Part shown: piece after piece, positions 8,726 through 18,870 of the stretch | Layout of the letters: every line of letters begins with the position of its first letter | Numbering within the stretch: the stretch's first letter is position 1 | Source: Clostridium sp. Marseille-P299 | Lineage (GTDB): Bacteria > Bacillota > Clostridia > Lachnospirales > Lachnospiraceae | NCBI RefSeq assembly: GCF_900078195.1 | Contig: NZ_FJVE01000007.1 | Coordinates: forward strand, 248,001-312,000 | DNA: 64,000 nucleotides | Direction of reading: 5' to 3' | Program-made: the position numbers and the translations under genes | Notes under the pieces: generated by a model | What the model saw: the letters and a program-made list of their open reading frames with translations, nothing else | The model's database searches: none | Told to the model about the DNA's origin: nothing

Positions 8726-10834
8726 ATGGCTGAGAAATTAATGGACATTTTTGGAATGGATGTTTTTGACGAAAGTACCATGGCAGAACGTTTGCCGAAA
8801 AAAACATTTGCGGCGTTAAAAAAGACGATCGAAAATGGAGAGGACCTTGACCCTCATGTTGCTGAAGTAGTTGCAAATGCGATGAAGGATTGGGCAATTG
8901 AGAGAGGTGCAACACATTATACACATTGGTTTCAGCCAATGACAGGAATTACTGCTGAAAAACATGACTCCTTTATTACACCTATCGCTGGTGGAAAGAT
9001 ATTAATGGAGTTTTCAGGTAAAGAACTTATAAAAGGTGAGCCAGACGCTTCTTCCTTCCCAAGTGGTGGCTTAAGAGCAACTTTTGAAGCAAGAGGATAT
9101 ACGGCTTGGGATTGTACTTCTCCAGCATTTTTAAAAGAGGATGCAGCAGGAGTTACACTTTGTATTCCAACAGCATTTTGTTCTTATACAGGGGAAGCAT
9201 TAGATAAGAAAACACCATTACTTCGTTCCATGGAAGCAATTAATACTCAAGCACTTCGTATTTTAAAATTATTCGGACATAATGATGTAACAAGTGTATC
9301 TTGTTCCGTAGGTGTTGAGCAAGAGTACTTCCTAATTGATAGAGAGAAATACCTACAAAGAGAAGATTTAGTGTTTACTGGACGTACGTTATTTGGTGCT
9401 ATGCCTCCAAAAGGCCAAGAACTTGACGATCATTATTTTGGTTCCATTAGAGAAAGAGTTGCAGCTTTCATGAAGGAATTAAACATTGAACTTTGGAAAT
9501 TAGGTATTTTAGCAAAAACTCAGCATAATGAAGTTGCTCCAGCGCAACATGAAATCGCACCAATTTTTACTACTGCCAATATCGCAACAGACCATAATCA
9601 GTTGATTATGGATACTATGAAGAAAATTGCAATACGCCAGGGATTAACTTGTTTAGTACATGAAAAACCTTTTGAAGGTGTAAATGGTTCTGGTAAACAT
9701 GATAACTGGTCACTTGTAACTAACACAGGTAAGAATTTACTTGACCCAGGTAAAACACCTCATGAAAATATTCAATTTTTACTATTCTTATCTGCTATTT
9801 TAAAAGCAGTGGATGATCATGCTGATTTATTAAGACTTTCCGCTTCCAATCCTGGTAATGATCATAGACTTGGTGCAAATGAGGCACCACCAGCGATTAT
9901 CTCTGTTTTCTTAGGAGAACAGTTAGCAGATGTTTTAGCTCAGTTAATTGAGACTGGTGAAGCAACTAGATCAAAACAAGGTGGAAGACTAAGAACTGGA
10001 GTTCATACACTTCCAGAACTTAAAAAAGACGCTACAGATAGAAACCGTACATCACCATTTGCCTTTACTGGTAACAAGTTTGAATTTAGAATGGTTGGTT
10101 CCTCCATGTCAGTTGCTGGACCAAACACAATTTTAAATACAATTGTAGCTGATGTTTTAAGTGACATGGCTGATGAATTAGAAAAAGCAGAAGATTTTGA
10201 TTTAGCTGTTCATGATTTAATTAAAAAGACAGTAACAGACCATCAAAGAATCGTATTTAATGGCAATGGTTATTCTGATTTATGGGTAGAAGAGGCAGAA
10301 AGACGTGGATTACCAAATATTAAATGTATGGTAGAAGCAGTACCTGCATATACAACAGATAAAGCAATCACTTTATTTGAAAAACATAAAGTTTTATCAA
10401 GTGTTGAATTAAAAGCTCGTGCAGAAATTGAATATGAAGCTTATTCAAAAGCAATTAACATTGAGGCTAAGACAATGATTGAGATGGCTTCAAGAAAATT
10501 TATACCAGCAGTTATTAAGTATACGACTACACTTGCAAATAGCATTAATGCAATTAAAGCAGCTGTTCCAAGTGCAGATGTTAGCGTACAAGAAAAATTG
10601 TTAATTGACGTTTCTGCTTTATTAGTAGAAGCTCAAAAAGCTTTATCTAAATTAATTGATTTAGTTGAGGAAGCAGTAGAAAAAGAAGAAGGCGCAGAGC
10701 AAGCACTTTTCTTTAAGAGCAATGTATTCCCTGCTATGAGTGAATTAAGAGCACCGATTGATAAGTTAGAAACACTTGTTGATAAGGATGTATGGCCAGT
10801 TCCAACTTACGGCGATTTATTATTTGAAGTTTAA
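8726..10834 (+). CDS. glnN: Glutamine synthetase, type III
   Basis: The enzyme makes glutamine from glutamate, ammonia and ATP, the main ammonium-assimilation step. The protein of about 702 residues is the large GSIII type, typical of Bacteroides, cyanobacteria and Clostridia, and unlike the 450-residue GSI. Family motifs include [35 protein letters not shown] and [18 protein letters not shown] chose the ATG at 8726 because GGAGG lies at 8713-8717; an in-frame ATG at 8696 would lie before that site. The gene is flanked by terminators and appears monocistronic. Confidence 0.95.
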   Translation: MAEKLMDIFGMDVFDESTMAERLPKKTFAALKKTIENGEDLDPHVAEVVANAMKDWAIERGATHYTHWFQPMTGITAEKHDSFITPIAGGKILMEFSGKELIKGEPDASSFPSGGLRATFEARGYTAWDCTSPAFLKEDAAGVTLCIPTAFCSYTGEALDKKTPLLRSMEAINTQALRILKLFGHNDVTSVSCSVGVEQEYFLIDREKYLQREDLVFTGRTLFGAMPPKGQELDDHYFGSIRERVAAFMKELNIELWKLGILAKTQHNEVAPAQHEIAPIFTTANIATDHNQLIMDTMKKIAIRQGLTCLVHEKPFEGVNGSGKHDNWSLVTNTGKNLLDPGKTPHENIQFLLFLSAILKAVDDHADLLRLSASNPGNDHRLGANEAPPAIISVFLGEQLADVLAQLIETGEATRSKQGGRLRTGVHTLPELKKDATDRNRTSPFAFTGNKFEFRMVGSSMSVAGPNTILNTIVADVLSDMADELEKAEDFDLAVHDLIKKTVTDHQRIVFNGNGYSDLWVEEAERRGLPNIKCMVEAVPAYTTDKAITLFEKHKVLSSVELKARAEIEYEAYSKAINIEAKTMIEMASRKFIPAVIKYTTTLANSINAIKAAVPSADVSVQEKLLIDVSALLVEAQKALSKLIDLVEEAVEKEEGAEQALFFKSNVFPAMSELRAPIDKLETLVDKDVWPVPTYGDLLFEV

Positions 10835-10851
10835 TTTTAGCTATCATTCAC

Positions 10852-10910
10852 AATATAAGTTTATAATTTAAAACCATAATATAAGTTTATAATCTAAAAC
10901 CATAATATAG
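10852..10910 (+). repeat. 26-bp tandem repeat after glnN
   Basis: AATATAAGTTTATAAT-type units start at 10852, 10878 and 10904 (the last partial), with a period of 26. They lie 18 bases after the glnN stop and just before its terminator. The core resembles the glgB and leuB 3' repeats. Confidence 0.8.
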
Positions 10911-10917
10911 TTGCAAG

Positions 10918-10963
10918 AAGAGTGTTATAAAATGTATGAACGCATTTATAACACTCTTTTTCT
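10918..10963 (+). terminator. Strong terminator of glnN
   Basis: A perfect 14-bp stem (AAGAGTGTTATAAA / TTTATAACACTCTT) with a 13-base loop and a T-run. Confidence 0.9.
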
Positions 10964-11108
10964 CGTTAGAATTTAAAACCAAAGGACCTACAAAGACAGG
11001 GGAATTGTTGAAAGATATATTGTAAGTATTTGTTGTAATATGTAAGAATATGGTATAGAATGGGTGATAAGGAGAAAACGGATATTTATAAAGGGAAGAG
11101 AGGTTACT

Positions 11109-13046
11109 ATGGGAAAGCATCTATTTGGTGAAGGAAAGAAACAGGGGAAAACTATTGTACGTGAGAAAATATTAAATTGGGATTTTACGGGACCAGTTAG
11201 TACAGGGAATGAAAACATTGACGAAAAAATATACACAAATTTAAAGGGGTACTTCACAGAGTTTCATCACGATTTTGAGAACGTAAGAACGGTTTCTAGT
11301 CAATTAGAGGGGGTTGCAGATGAAATCCGTGATATTTCTTTTAATGTTAGAAATGCTACAGAGTATATTGCTAAAGGGGCAGAAAACCAGACAGAAGATG
11401 TAGAGCAATGCTTAAAATTTGCAGATGAACTTGCAACACAGATTGATCATATGGATCGTCAATTCATAGATTTAAAAACAACATCAGAGGAAATGAGCGA
11501 TGTGAATATACGTGGAAAAAGAACCATTGAACATCTTTCTTTGCAACAAAAAGAAAATAAGCAAGCATTAAGTGATATTACACAAGAAATCTATGTTTTA
11601 GTTGAAAAATCAAAGAAAATTAATGATATCACAGAAGTTTTATATCGCATTGCGGCACAAACAAATCTACTAGCACTAAATGCAGCGATTGAAGCCGCTA
11701 GAGCAGGAGATGCGGGAAAAGGATTTGTAGTGGTTGCAGATGAGGTTAGAAAACTTTCTGAAGAAAGTAGAATCGCTAGTCAAAATATCAATGATTCTGT
11801 GGAAGATATTACGATTGAATTAGGAAAACTTAAAGAGAGCATTGATAAATCAGAAAGTACCTTTGATGCCCAAGAAGAAGCTGTGAATACCGTTGTAAAA
11901 TCTTTTGAAGATATCAATTATTTTATTAATAATTTTATTAAGAGTCAGAATGAATTTAGTTTACAAGTTGAGTCTCTTGATGAAGGAAAGCGAAGATTGG
12001 TTGATTCCATAGGGGATATTGCAGCAGTTATAGAGGAATCCACTGCAACTACGCAAGAGGTAGCCTCTTTAACTATGAGTCAAAGTAGCGTAGTAGAATT
12101 GATTGTTAAAATGTCAAATGATCTATTTGATAAAGTGAGTTCCATCGAGAAAAATTTCACTAAAGTGAAAGTTGATGTAGAAGAAAAGGTGAAAAATAAA
12201 ATTGCAATTATTTTTGACATAGAAGATCCATTCTGGCTTCCTACCATTGCAGAAACAAAAAAAGCAGCAAAAGCACTAAATTTCGATGTTGAATTTTTTG
12301 CACCAAAAACTCGAAATGAGGGCGCAAGAGAAATGAGTGATATTTTAGATACTATTTTAAGAAGTAGCTTTGATGCAATTGTTGTAAGTCCCATTGATGA
12401 CAAGGCGGTTATTGAGCGTTTAAAGGCTGCAAGTAATAAGGGAATAAAGATTATATTTATTAATTCACTCCTTCAAGGAATTTCTTATGAGGCTTTGATT
12501 GAAACCAATGGAATACAACTAGGAACACATGCAGCAAACGTAGCAAAAAAATTATTAGGAAATCAAGGAGAAGTTGTCGTAGGTTTATGGTCAGATGCTA
12601 AAATAACATCAATTGAGCAAAGAGCAGAAGGATTTATAAATGAATTGAATGAAAATTCAGGTGTTAAAGTAAATATCTCTAGTGTTGTTGGTGAACCTAG
12701 TGATAGAGAGGCAGAAGAATTAATTGGTGCAATGTTAGTGAAATATCCGAAGACAAAGCTTGTGTTTGCAACGAATGTTGGATGGGGATTAGCATATGCA
12801 AAATATTTCAGTAAACATAAGAGCGATATAAAGGTTTTAACTGTAGATTATACGAAAAACATCAAAGATAATATTGTAAAAGGATATATTCATAGCGCAA
12901 TTGCTCAACGAGCTTTTGCCTGGGGAACGATGGCACTTGAATTTCTTAGTGATGTTTTTGAAGGAAAGCAGGTACAAAAATATACAGATACAGGTACCTA
13001 TGAAGTAAATAAAGTAAATATTAACATATACGAAAACAGAATCTAA
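11109..13046 (+). CDS. Soluble methyl-accepting chemotaxis protein fused to a sugar-binding-protein-like domain
   Basis: This 645-residue protein has no signal peptide and no membrane segment, so it should be cytoplasmic. Residues about 50-355 are a long coiled-coil receptor signalling domain with the conserved hairpin tip (residues about 178-220: [20 protein letters not shown] ... [13 protein letters not shown]), which contacts CheA and CheW. Residues about 364-635 look like a type I periplasmic binding protein of the ribose/galactose class ([57 protein letters not shown]). Such domains normally sit outside the cell. This one is C-terminal and intracellular, so it would sense a cytosolic ligand. 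The ATG at 11109 follows GAGAGG. The order of domains is unusual. Confidence 0.88.
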   Translation: MGKHLFGEGKKQGKTIVREKILNWDFTGPVSTGNENIDEKIYTNLKGYFTEFHHDFENVRTVSSQLEGVADEIRDISFNVRNATEYIAKGAENQTEDVEQCLKFADELATQIDHMDRQFIDLKTTSEEMSDVNIRGKRTIEHLSLQQKENKQALSDITQEIYVLVEKSKKINDITEVLYRIAAQTNLLALNAAIEAARAGDAGKGFVVVADEVRKLSEESRIASQNINDSVEDITIELGKLKESIDKSESTFDAQEEAVNTVVKSFEDINYFINNFIKSQNEFSLQVESLDEGKRRLVDSIGDIAAVIEESTATTQEVASLTMSQSSVVELIVKMSNDLFDKVSSIEKNFTKVKVDVEEKVKNKIAIIFDIEDPFWLPTIAETKKAAKALNFDVEFFAPKTRNEGAREMSDILDTILRSSFDAIVVSPIDDKAVIERLKAASNKGIKIIFINSLLQGISYEALIETNGIQLGTHAANVAKKLLGNQGEVVVGLWSDAKITSIEQRAEGFINELNENSGVKVNISSVVGEPSDREAEELIGAMLVKYPKTKLVFATNVGWGLAYAKYFSKHKSDIKVLTVDYTKNIKDNIVKGYIHSAIAQRAFAWGTMALEFLSDVFEGKQVQKYTDTGTYEVNKVNINIYENRI

Positions 13047-13129
13047 TATATTTAATAAAATTTTATAACAAACTTAAATGGTACATGATAATCTTATGAA
13101 TACCGTGCTACTAAATTAAAATTATCAAT

Positions 13130-13198
13130 AAGGATTCCAGGAATGTATTATAAAAATCTTTCATAAGATTTTACAATATATTTCTATGGAATCCTTTA
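13130..13198 (+). terminator. Nested inverted repeat, probable terminator
   Basis: An outer 10-bp stem (AAGGATTCCA / TGGAATCCTT) encloses an inner hairpin (AAAATCTT / AAGATTTT). The T-run is poor. It has the same nested design as the xpt terminator. Confidence 0.55.
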
Positions 13199-13213
13199 CT
13201 ACGTAAAAAGTAC

Positions 13214-13246
13214 TTGCAAAAAGATTATTTTTCTGTAAAATATAGA
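13214..13246 (+). promoter_or_regulatory. Candidate promoter of the ABC-F gene
   Basis: TTGCAA (13214-13219) and TAAAAT (13236-13241) with 16 bases between. The predicted leader of about 135 bases can form several stems: ATACT/AGTAT, ATGCTA/TAGCAT and GGGTTA/TAACCC. A regulated leader is therefore possible. Confidence 0.45.
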
Positions 13247-13295
13247 TAGTTAGAATATACTGGGTTTGTATGCGAAAGTATAAATGAATTAAAAG

Positions 13296-13313
13296 ATGCT
13301 AGATAGTTAGCAT
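13296..13313 (+). promoter_or_regulatory. Hairpin followed by a Shine-Dalgarno-like GTGAGGG
   Basis: ATGCTA-GATAGT-TAGCAT, a 6-bp stem, is followed by GTGAGGG, as in the other hairpin-ribosome-binding-site pairs. Here, however, the annotated gene starts 69 bases later with its own AAAGG. No start codon at a suitable distance is seen, so this may be leader structure. Confidence 0.35.
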
Positions 13314-13381
13314 GTGAGGGTTATTTTATCAATAAGAGTGAACAATTTAGGTAACCCGCGTAAGAAAGGCTAGGTATAAAA

Positions 13382-15010
13382 ATGATTCAAGCAAGTAATG
13401 TAACACTTAGATTAGGGAAACGTGCTCTATTCGAAGATGTGAATATTAAGTTTACTGAGGGAAACTGTTATGGATTAATTGGTGCCAATGGAGCAGGTAA
13501 ATCTACATTCTTAAAGATATTATCTGGACAAATTGAACCAAGCAAGGGAGATATTATTATTACTCCAGGTCAGAGATTATCCTTCTTACAACAGGACCAC
13601 TTTAAATATGATGCGTATGATGTTTTAAATACCGTAATTATGGGAAATCAAAGACTTTACGATATAATGAAAGAAAAAGATGCCATCTATGCAAAAGAAG
13701 ATTTCACAGAAGAAGATGGTATTAAAGCAAGCGAACTTGAAGCAGAGTTTGCAAATTTAAATGGTTGGGAAGCAGAATCAGATGCTGCAACCTTATTAAA
13801 TGGTCTTGGAATTGAAACAGAATTACATTATAAACAAATGAGTGAACTTAACGGTGCTCAAAAGGTGAAAGTATTATTAGCGCAAGCATTGTTTGGTAAT
13901 CCAGATATCTTATTACTAGATGAGCCTACAAACCACTTGGATTTAGAGGCAATTCGTTGGTTAGAAGAGTTCTTAATTAACTTTGATAATACAGTAATCG
14001 TTGTATCTCATGACCGTTATTTCTTAAATAAAGTCTGTACACACATTGCTGATATTGATTATGCAAAAATTCAATTATATGCTGGTAACTATGACTTCTG
14101 GTATGAATCCAGCCAGTTAATGGTTAAGCAGATGAAAGAAGCAAACAAGAAGAAAGAAGAAAAAATTAAGGAATTACAAGAATTTATTCAACGTTTCTCT
14201 GCAAATGCTTCAAAATCTAAGCAAGCTACTTCAAGAAAGCGTGCATTAGAAAAAATTGAACTTGACGAAATTCGTCCTTCTAGTAGAAAGTATCCTTACA
14301 TTGACTTTAGACCAAATCGTGAAATTGGAAATGAAGTATTAACAGTTACGAATCTTTCAAAGACAATTGATGGTGTTAAGGTACTTGATAATATTTCATT
14401 TATCATTAATCGTGAAGATAAGGTTGCTTTCGTTGGACCAAATACATTAGCTACAACTACATTATTTAAGATTTTAGCTGGTGAGATGGAACCAGACGAA
14501 GGAGAATATAAATGGGGAATTACCACTTCTCAGGCATATTTCCCTAAGGATAATACAAAGGACTTCTCCGGTGATGAAATTATTGTTGATTGGTTAATGC
14601 CATTCTCTCCTGAAAAAGATGTTACGTATGTACGTGGTTTCTTAGGAAGAATGCTATTTGCTGGTGAAGAAGGCGTTAAGCAAGTAAAAGTTTTATCTGG
14701 TGGAGAGCGTGTTCGTGTTATGCTTTCTAAGATGATGATTATGGGTGCAAACGTACTTATTATGGATGAGCCTACAAACCATTTAGATATGGAATCCATT
14801 ACAGCTCTTAATAATGGTATGATTAAGTTCCCAGGGGTTGCTTTATTTACTTCTCAAGATCATCAGTTTATTCAAACAATTGCAAATCGTATTATGGAAA
14901 TTACACCAAACGGTTTAATTGATAAAATTTCAACTTATGATGAATACCTTGATAGTGATGAAATGGCTCGTAAGAGACAGGTTGTTAACGTAGATACAGA
15001 AGAATTGTAG
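13382..15010 (+). CDS. ABC-F family ATPase (YkpA/YbiT-like) with one degenerate ATP site
   Basis: ABC-F proteins carry two ATPase domains and no membrane part; they act on ribosomes, in translation or antibiotic protection. The 542-residue protein has NBD1 with Walker A GANGAGKST (K40) and DEPTNHLD, a charged linker (about 245-300), and NBD2 with signature LSGGERVRV and DEPTNHLD. Two motifs are degenerate: NBD2 Walker A reads GPNTLATT, with Thr358 where Lys belongs, and the NBD1 signature reads MSELNGAQK instead of LSGGQ. These two contribute to the same composite site, so one of two sites is probably inactive. Proteins of this lineage often show LAKTT here, so loss of Lys is the added change. 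Confidence 0.88.
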   Translation: MIQASNVTLRLGKRALFEDVNIKFTEGNCYGLIGANGAGKSTFLKILSGQIEPSKGDIIITPGQRLSFLQQDHFKYDAYDVLNTVIMGNQRLYDIMKEKDAIYAKEDFTEEDGIKASELEAEFANLNGWEAESDAATLLNGLGIETELHYKQMSELNGAQKVKVLLAQALFGNPDILLLDEPTNHLDLEAIRWLEEFLINFDNTVIVVSHDRYFLNKVCTHIADIDYAKIQLYAGNYDFWYESSQLMVKQMKEANKKKEEKIKELQEFIQRFSANASKSKQATSRKRALEKIELDEIRPSSRKYPYIDFRPNREIGNEVLTVTNLSKTIDGVKVLDNISFIINREDKVAFVGPNTLATTTLFKILAGEMEPDEGEYKWGITTSQAYFPKDNTKDFSGDEIIVDWLMPFSPEKDVTYVRGFLGRMLFAGEEGVKQVKVLSGGERVRVMLSKMMIMGANVLIMDEPTNHLDMESITALNNGMIKFPGVALFTSQDHQFIQTIANRIMEITPNGLIDKISTYDEYLDSDEMARKRQVVNVDTEEL

Positions 15011-15107
15011 AATAATAAACACTACAACCTAGATACAGAAGAAGTGTAGAAGATTAAACAATGTAACGTAGATATAGAAGAAGTGTAGTTTACTAAACAA
15101 TACTTTA
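14991..15107 (+). repeat. 39-bp in-frame tandem repeat copying the 3' end of the ABC-F gene
   Basis: TAGATACAGA-type units begin at 14991 (inside the gene), 15030 and 15069, exactly 39 bases apart. Because 39 is 13 codons, each copy repeats the terminal Asp-Thr-Glu-Glu codons and a TAG stop in the same frame. Confidence 0.9.
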
Positions 15108-15134
15108 GAATTAAGCAATACTTTAGAATTATAA

Positions 15135-15189
15135 AGGACTACTTCAGAATAGATATTTCAAGTATGGAACTCTATTTTGTGGTAGTCCT
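15135..15189 (+). terminator. Nested inverted repeat, probable terminator
   Basis: AGGACTAC / GTAGTCCT encloses an AGAATAGA / TCTATTTT stem. The following T-run is weak (ATTCTA). Confidence 0.5.
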
Positions 15190-15300
15190 ATTCTAATTGA
15201 CTTATTTCTTTGATAAAATTAAAATAGAGCTTAATAGCATTAATAATTGTATCAATAATACGATTCTCGCATTCTTAAAGAAGGTTAAAATGGGTGTAAA

Positions 15301-17307
15301 ATGCAAGTTTTTAGTGAAAACCATGCTAATCATGTAATTCCACTCGGTGTCAGCAAACAAGGTGACCTTGTTTATTTTGCTGTCTCTGTTCCTAATGCGA
15401 AAGAATGCAAATTATTATTGTACAAGGATGGTTGTAAGACCCCTAAGAAAACGATGCTTTTAGCAAAAGAAAATCGTATTGGAAGTGTTTTTACAACACA
15501 GATTCCATGGAATGAATTTCATTATGACAGTTATTGTTATGAAGCAATGGGGAAGGAGTTTATCGATCCCTATGCAAAGCGAATTGTTGGAAGAGATGTC
15601 TATGGAAAAGCATTATCACCAGAAGAAAAAGAGTTAGTAAAAGGAGCTTTTGATTTTGATGAGTTTAATTGGGAAGGAGATATAAAACCCGAAATATCGT
15701 ATTCTGATTTAATTCTTTATAAATTACATGTACGGGGTTTTACTATGGATGTAAGCTCTAAAGTAAAACATCGAGGTACATATTTAGGTCTAATCGAAAA
15801 AATTCCTTATCTGAAAGAACTAGGTGTTAATGGGCTTTTACTGATGCCAAGTGTCGAGTTTCCAGAAGTGATAGAGTCAAATTATAATACTCCAAGTTAT
15901 TTTGAAAAATCAAGTTATATCAGTTATAATCAAGCACTTGGTTATAACCAGCAAGAAGATTTTACTAAAATAAATTATTGGGGCTATATGAATGAGCACC
16001 GATACCAGTACTTTGCTCCAAAAGCAACTTATGCATTTCATAATACCGATGCCAATATTGAATTTAAAACAATGGTAAGAGAACTTCATAAACACGGAAT
16101 TGAAGTACACATGGAAATGCATTTTGTAAAAGGAACCACTTATCAATTAATACAAGATTGCCTTAGGTTTTGGGCAATGGAATATCACATCGATGGATTT
16201 CGTTTTACAAATGAAATAGGAATAGAACTATCAATAGCAAGTGACCCGTATCTTGCAAGAACTAAACTAATCAGTCATTCTTTTACGACTGATATGATAT
16301 ATGAGAAGGAAATAGCTCCTGAGTATAAAGTGTTGGCTGATTATAATGACCGCTTTTTAGTTGATATCAGAAGATTTCTAAAAGGAGATGAAGATCAATT
16401 AGCTACATTTGCGGAGCACTTTCGTTGTAGTCATGAGAAAAAGGGATGTATTCATTATGTAACTGAGCACAATGGATTTACCCTGATGGACTTATATTCT
16501 TATGATGTAAAGCATAATGAAGACAGTGGTGAGAATAACAGGGATGGTACTGATTATAATTATAGTTGGAATTGTGGTGTGGAAGGCCAGACAAGAAAGA
16601 AAAAGATTATTGATCTTCGGACTCGTATGCGAAAGAATGCGTTAGTTGTTTTAATTCTATCCCAAGGTACGCCTATGCTATATGCAGGTGATGAATTTGG
16701 AAATTCTCAAAAAGGGAATAATAATGCTTATTGTATAGATAATTCCACATCTTGGTTAAATTGGAAAGATAAAAGGAATAAGGATAGCTTATTTACTTTT
16801 ACAAAAGAATTGATTTCTCTACGGAAAAGGCATAAGATACTGAGGAATGAAAAAGCATTTTTAGGAATGGATTATTTTGCTTGTGGATATCCAGATATAT
16901 CCTTTCATGGAGTAAAGGCATGGAGGCCAGAGTACTTTAACTATAGTAGAACATTGGGTATCTTTCTTTATGGAAAATATGCTAAGCTAGATGAGGATAC
17001 AGTGGATGATTCTTTTTATTTTGCGTTTAATATGCATTGGGAAGAGCATCGATTTGATTTGCCAGATTTGCCAAGAGGATTTGAGTGGAAACTTTTATTA
17101 GCTACGGATAAGAGCAAAGAAATGGATTTTTTGAATGAGGAAGAGCAAATGACTTCAAAAGAGAGGCAAGAAGTAGCTAAATCAAATGAAGGAATAGCCC
17201 AAAAAGTGAAAATTCCAAAAGTAAGAAATTTGGTTCAAAAACAGTATATTGATTTAAGTCCGAGGTCTATTGCTGTTTTTATAAGTCAAAAAAAACTTTC
17301 TGATTAA
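15301..17307 (+). CDS. GlgX/isoamylase-like GH13 protein lacking all catalytic residues (pseudoenzyme)
   Basis: The 668-residue protein aligns by eye with glycogen debranching enzymes: an N-terminal CBM48-like region, YKLHVRGFT, a barrel, and the characteristic stretches HNEDSGENNRDGTD, YSWNCGVEG, LSQGTPMLYAGDEFG and GNNNAYCIDN. Yet every catalytic position is changed. The nucleophile Asp in DGFRFD is Thr303 (DGFRFT). The acid/base Glu segment reads KLISHSF (about 322-328). The third Asp in AHDGFTL is Asn391 (EHNGFTL). Region I (VVYNH) reads MEMHFV. The frame is intact and the rest is conserved, so it looks like a selected non-catalytic protein, perhaps a glucan-binding or regulatory partner. 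That role is inference. Confidence 0.85.
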   Translation: MQVFSENHANHVIPLGVSKQGDLVYFAVSVPNAKECKLLLYKDGCKTPKKTMLLAKENRIGSVFTTQIPWNEFHYDSYCYEAMGKEFIDPYAKRIVGRDVYGKALSPEEKELVKGAFDFDEFNWEGDIKPEISYSDLILYKLHVRGFTMDVSSKVKHRGTYLGLIEKIPYLKELGVNGLLLMPSVEFPEVIESNYNTPSYFEKSSYISYNQALGYNQQEDFTKINYWGYMNEHRYQYFAPKATYAFHNTDANIEFKTMVRELHKHGIEVHMEMHFVKGTTYQLIQDCLRFWAMEYHIDGFRFTNEIGIELSIASDPYLARTKLISHSFTTDMIYEKEIAPEYKVLADYNDRFLVDIRRFLKGDEDQLATFAEHFRCSHEKKGCIHYVTEHNGFTLMDLYSYDVKHNEDSGENNRDGTDYNYSWNCGVEGQTRKKKIIDLRTRMRKNALVVLILSQGTPMLYAGDEFGNSQKGNNNAYCIDNSTSWLNWKDKRNKDSLFTFTKELISLRKRHKILRNEKAFLGMDYFACGYPDISFHGVKAWRPEYFNYSRTLGIFLYGKYAKLDEDTVDDSFYFAFNMHWEEHRFDLPDLPRGFEWKLLLATDKSKEMDFLNEEEQMTSKERQEVAKSNEGIAQKVKIPKVRNLVQKQYIDLSPRSIAVFISQKKLSD

Positions 17308-17480
17308 AAATGTATCTAAAAATCCAAAAATTTATAGTCATTAAAGGGCATAGTTAATAAGGTTATTGGTGGAAAAACAGTAGTCAAAAATAAAATATAA
17401 ACCATAAAAATAAAACATAAGTATAAGACATTATGTTTTAATAGAATCCTATTTAGAATTATATAAAAAAGGAGTATAAG

Positions 17481-18161
17481 ATGAATTCATTTACGCTAAA
17501 GTTAATTGCTTGTATCGCAATGTTAATTGATCATGCAACAGCTATATTTGTTAGAGATTGGCCAATATATTTGATTGGTAGAGGAATTGGTAGAATAGCG
17601 TTTCCAATATTTTGTTTTTTAATAGTAGAGGGTTACTTTCATACAAGCAATGTTAAGAAATATTTATTGCGTTTGGGAATTTTTGCTTTAATATCAGAGA
17701 TACCTTTTGATTATGCATTGTGGGATGCGGCATTTATGAAAACTTTTTATAGTTATCAAAACGTATTTTTCACATTATTCCTAGGATTATTAACTATTAC
17801 GATTTATGATTACATTTCAAAAAAATATAAAGGTCAATTTTGGATATTAAATTTCTTTGCTGTAATCACAATTGTAATAGGAGGAGCACTTTCTGTATTA
17901 ATAAAATCTGATTATGATGTTAGAGGAATTCTAATGATTTTAGTGTTCTATATATTCCACTGGAATAAGAAAGCAATGGCAATTGCTTATATTTTACTGA
18001 TTGGATTTTTATTTGGTGGTTTATCGATACTTACTATATTTGCTTTACCATTTATATGGTTTTATAATGGCGAAAGAGGTCCAAAAGTAAAATATGCATT
18101 CTATGCTTTTTATCCAGTACATTTACTAGTATTAGGATTCATAGCGAGATATTTCGTATAA
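17481..18161 (+). CDS. TraX-family membrane protein
   Basis: A 226-residue polytopic protein with about seven hydrophobic segments. Its N-terminus (LKLIACIAMLIDHATAIF...GRIAFPIFCFLIVEGYFHT) is the TraX family signature. F-plasmid TraX acetylates the pilin N-terminus, and chromosomal homologues are common in Firmicutes with unknown substrates, so acyltransfer to a surface molecule is a family-based guess. The start follows AAAAGGAG. Its neighbours (dead GH13, DUF5721-like) do not reveal a pathway. The pilus-like operon lies 30 kb away and is not obviously linked. Confidence 0.82.
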   Translation: MNSFTLKLIACIAMLIDHATAIFVRDWPIYLIGRGIGRIAFPIFCFLIVEGYFHTSNVKKYLLRLGIFALISEIPFDYALWDAAFMKTFYSYQNVFFTLFLGLLTITIYDYISKKYKGQFWILNFFAVITIVIGGALSVLIKSDYDVRGILMILVFYIFHWNKKAMAIAYILLIGFLFGGLSILTIFALPFIWFYNGERGPKVKYAFYAFYPVHLLVLGFIARYFV

Positions 18162-18262
18162 CTTCTCGTGACTTTATAAAAAACAGGGGTAAGGCTTAAG
18201 AATTAGGCCATATTTAATTTAAAGTTTTATATTTTGAATTAAATAGTATATGGAGGGATAAG

Positions 18263-18757
18263 ATGATAGCACTTCACATAGCGGATATTAAGGACTTTAT
18301 GGCAAAGCTCCTATTACAGAATGTATTTGATAATTTCTTACTTGCAGAGTTAGAGATTCATACATTTACAAAATTTCAGATTCAGGGCCGCTTAAATAAA
18401 AGTTATTTTTCAAGTGATGAGCTTGAGCAAATACAAGATAGAAGCTTAGTTAAATGGAGTAAGGTTCGACCATTTGCTTTTCAAATTGTGAAAGGAAATA
18501 AAACTCCAAGTTCATTTCATATCGTATTGCAGTTATCAGAAGAGAATGTGAAAAAGCTTATTCAAAGTACAGGAATACCGATGAATTTTAGTGACGTAAC
18601 AGGACTTTATATGCATATGAAATATGATAATGGCTCCCTTGATATAATCACGGGTACAGGAGTCAAGATATTTACAATGGATAAAACACTTGATAAAGAG
18701 TGGGATGAAATGACAAAGAAATTTTTAAAACATCATGGAATACTTTTCGAAGAATAA
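18263..18757 (+). CDS. DUF5721-like conserved protein
   Basis: A 164-residue soluble protein without signal peptide or membrane helix. It begins MIALHIADIKDFMAKLLLQNVFDNFLLAE and resembles conserved Lachnospiraceae proteins I know as DUF5721; the family name is from memory and should be checked. The function is unknown. A clear GGAGGG ribosome binding site precedes the start. It lies between traX and the heat-shock gene htpG, separated from htpG by a HrcA operator and promoter, so it is not part of the htpG unit. Confidence 0.65.
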   Translation: MIALHIADIKDFMAKLLLQNVFDNFLLAELEIHTFTKFQIQGRLNKSYFSSDELEQIQDRSLVKWSKVRPFAFQIVKGNKTPSSFHIVLQLSEENVKKLIQSTGIPMNFSDVTGLYMHMKYDNGSLDIITGTGVKIFTMDKTLDKEWDEMTKKFLKHHGILFEE

Positions 18758-18836
18758 AATAGTCCTTCCTTTGGATAATATAAGTATCATATGATTCATA
18801 GATAATATAAAATTGTATAATATTTCATTAACGTTA

Positions 18837-18863
18837 TTAGCACTCATTCGTAATGAGTGCTAA
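18837..18863 (+). promoter_or_regulatory. CIRCE operator (HrcA binding site)
   Basis: TTAGCACTC - 9 bases - GAGTGCTAA is a perfect match to the CIRCE consensus. It lies upstream of htpG, so HrcA should repress this gene. It sits before the -35 box described next. A TATAAT at 18816-18821 upstream of CIRCE could mark a second promoter with the usual CIRCE position in the leader. Confidence 0.95.
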
Positions 18864-18870
18864 TTTTTGC

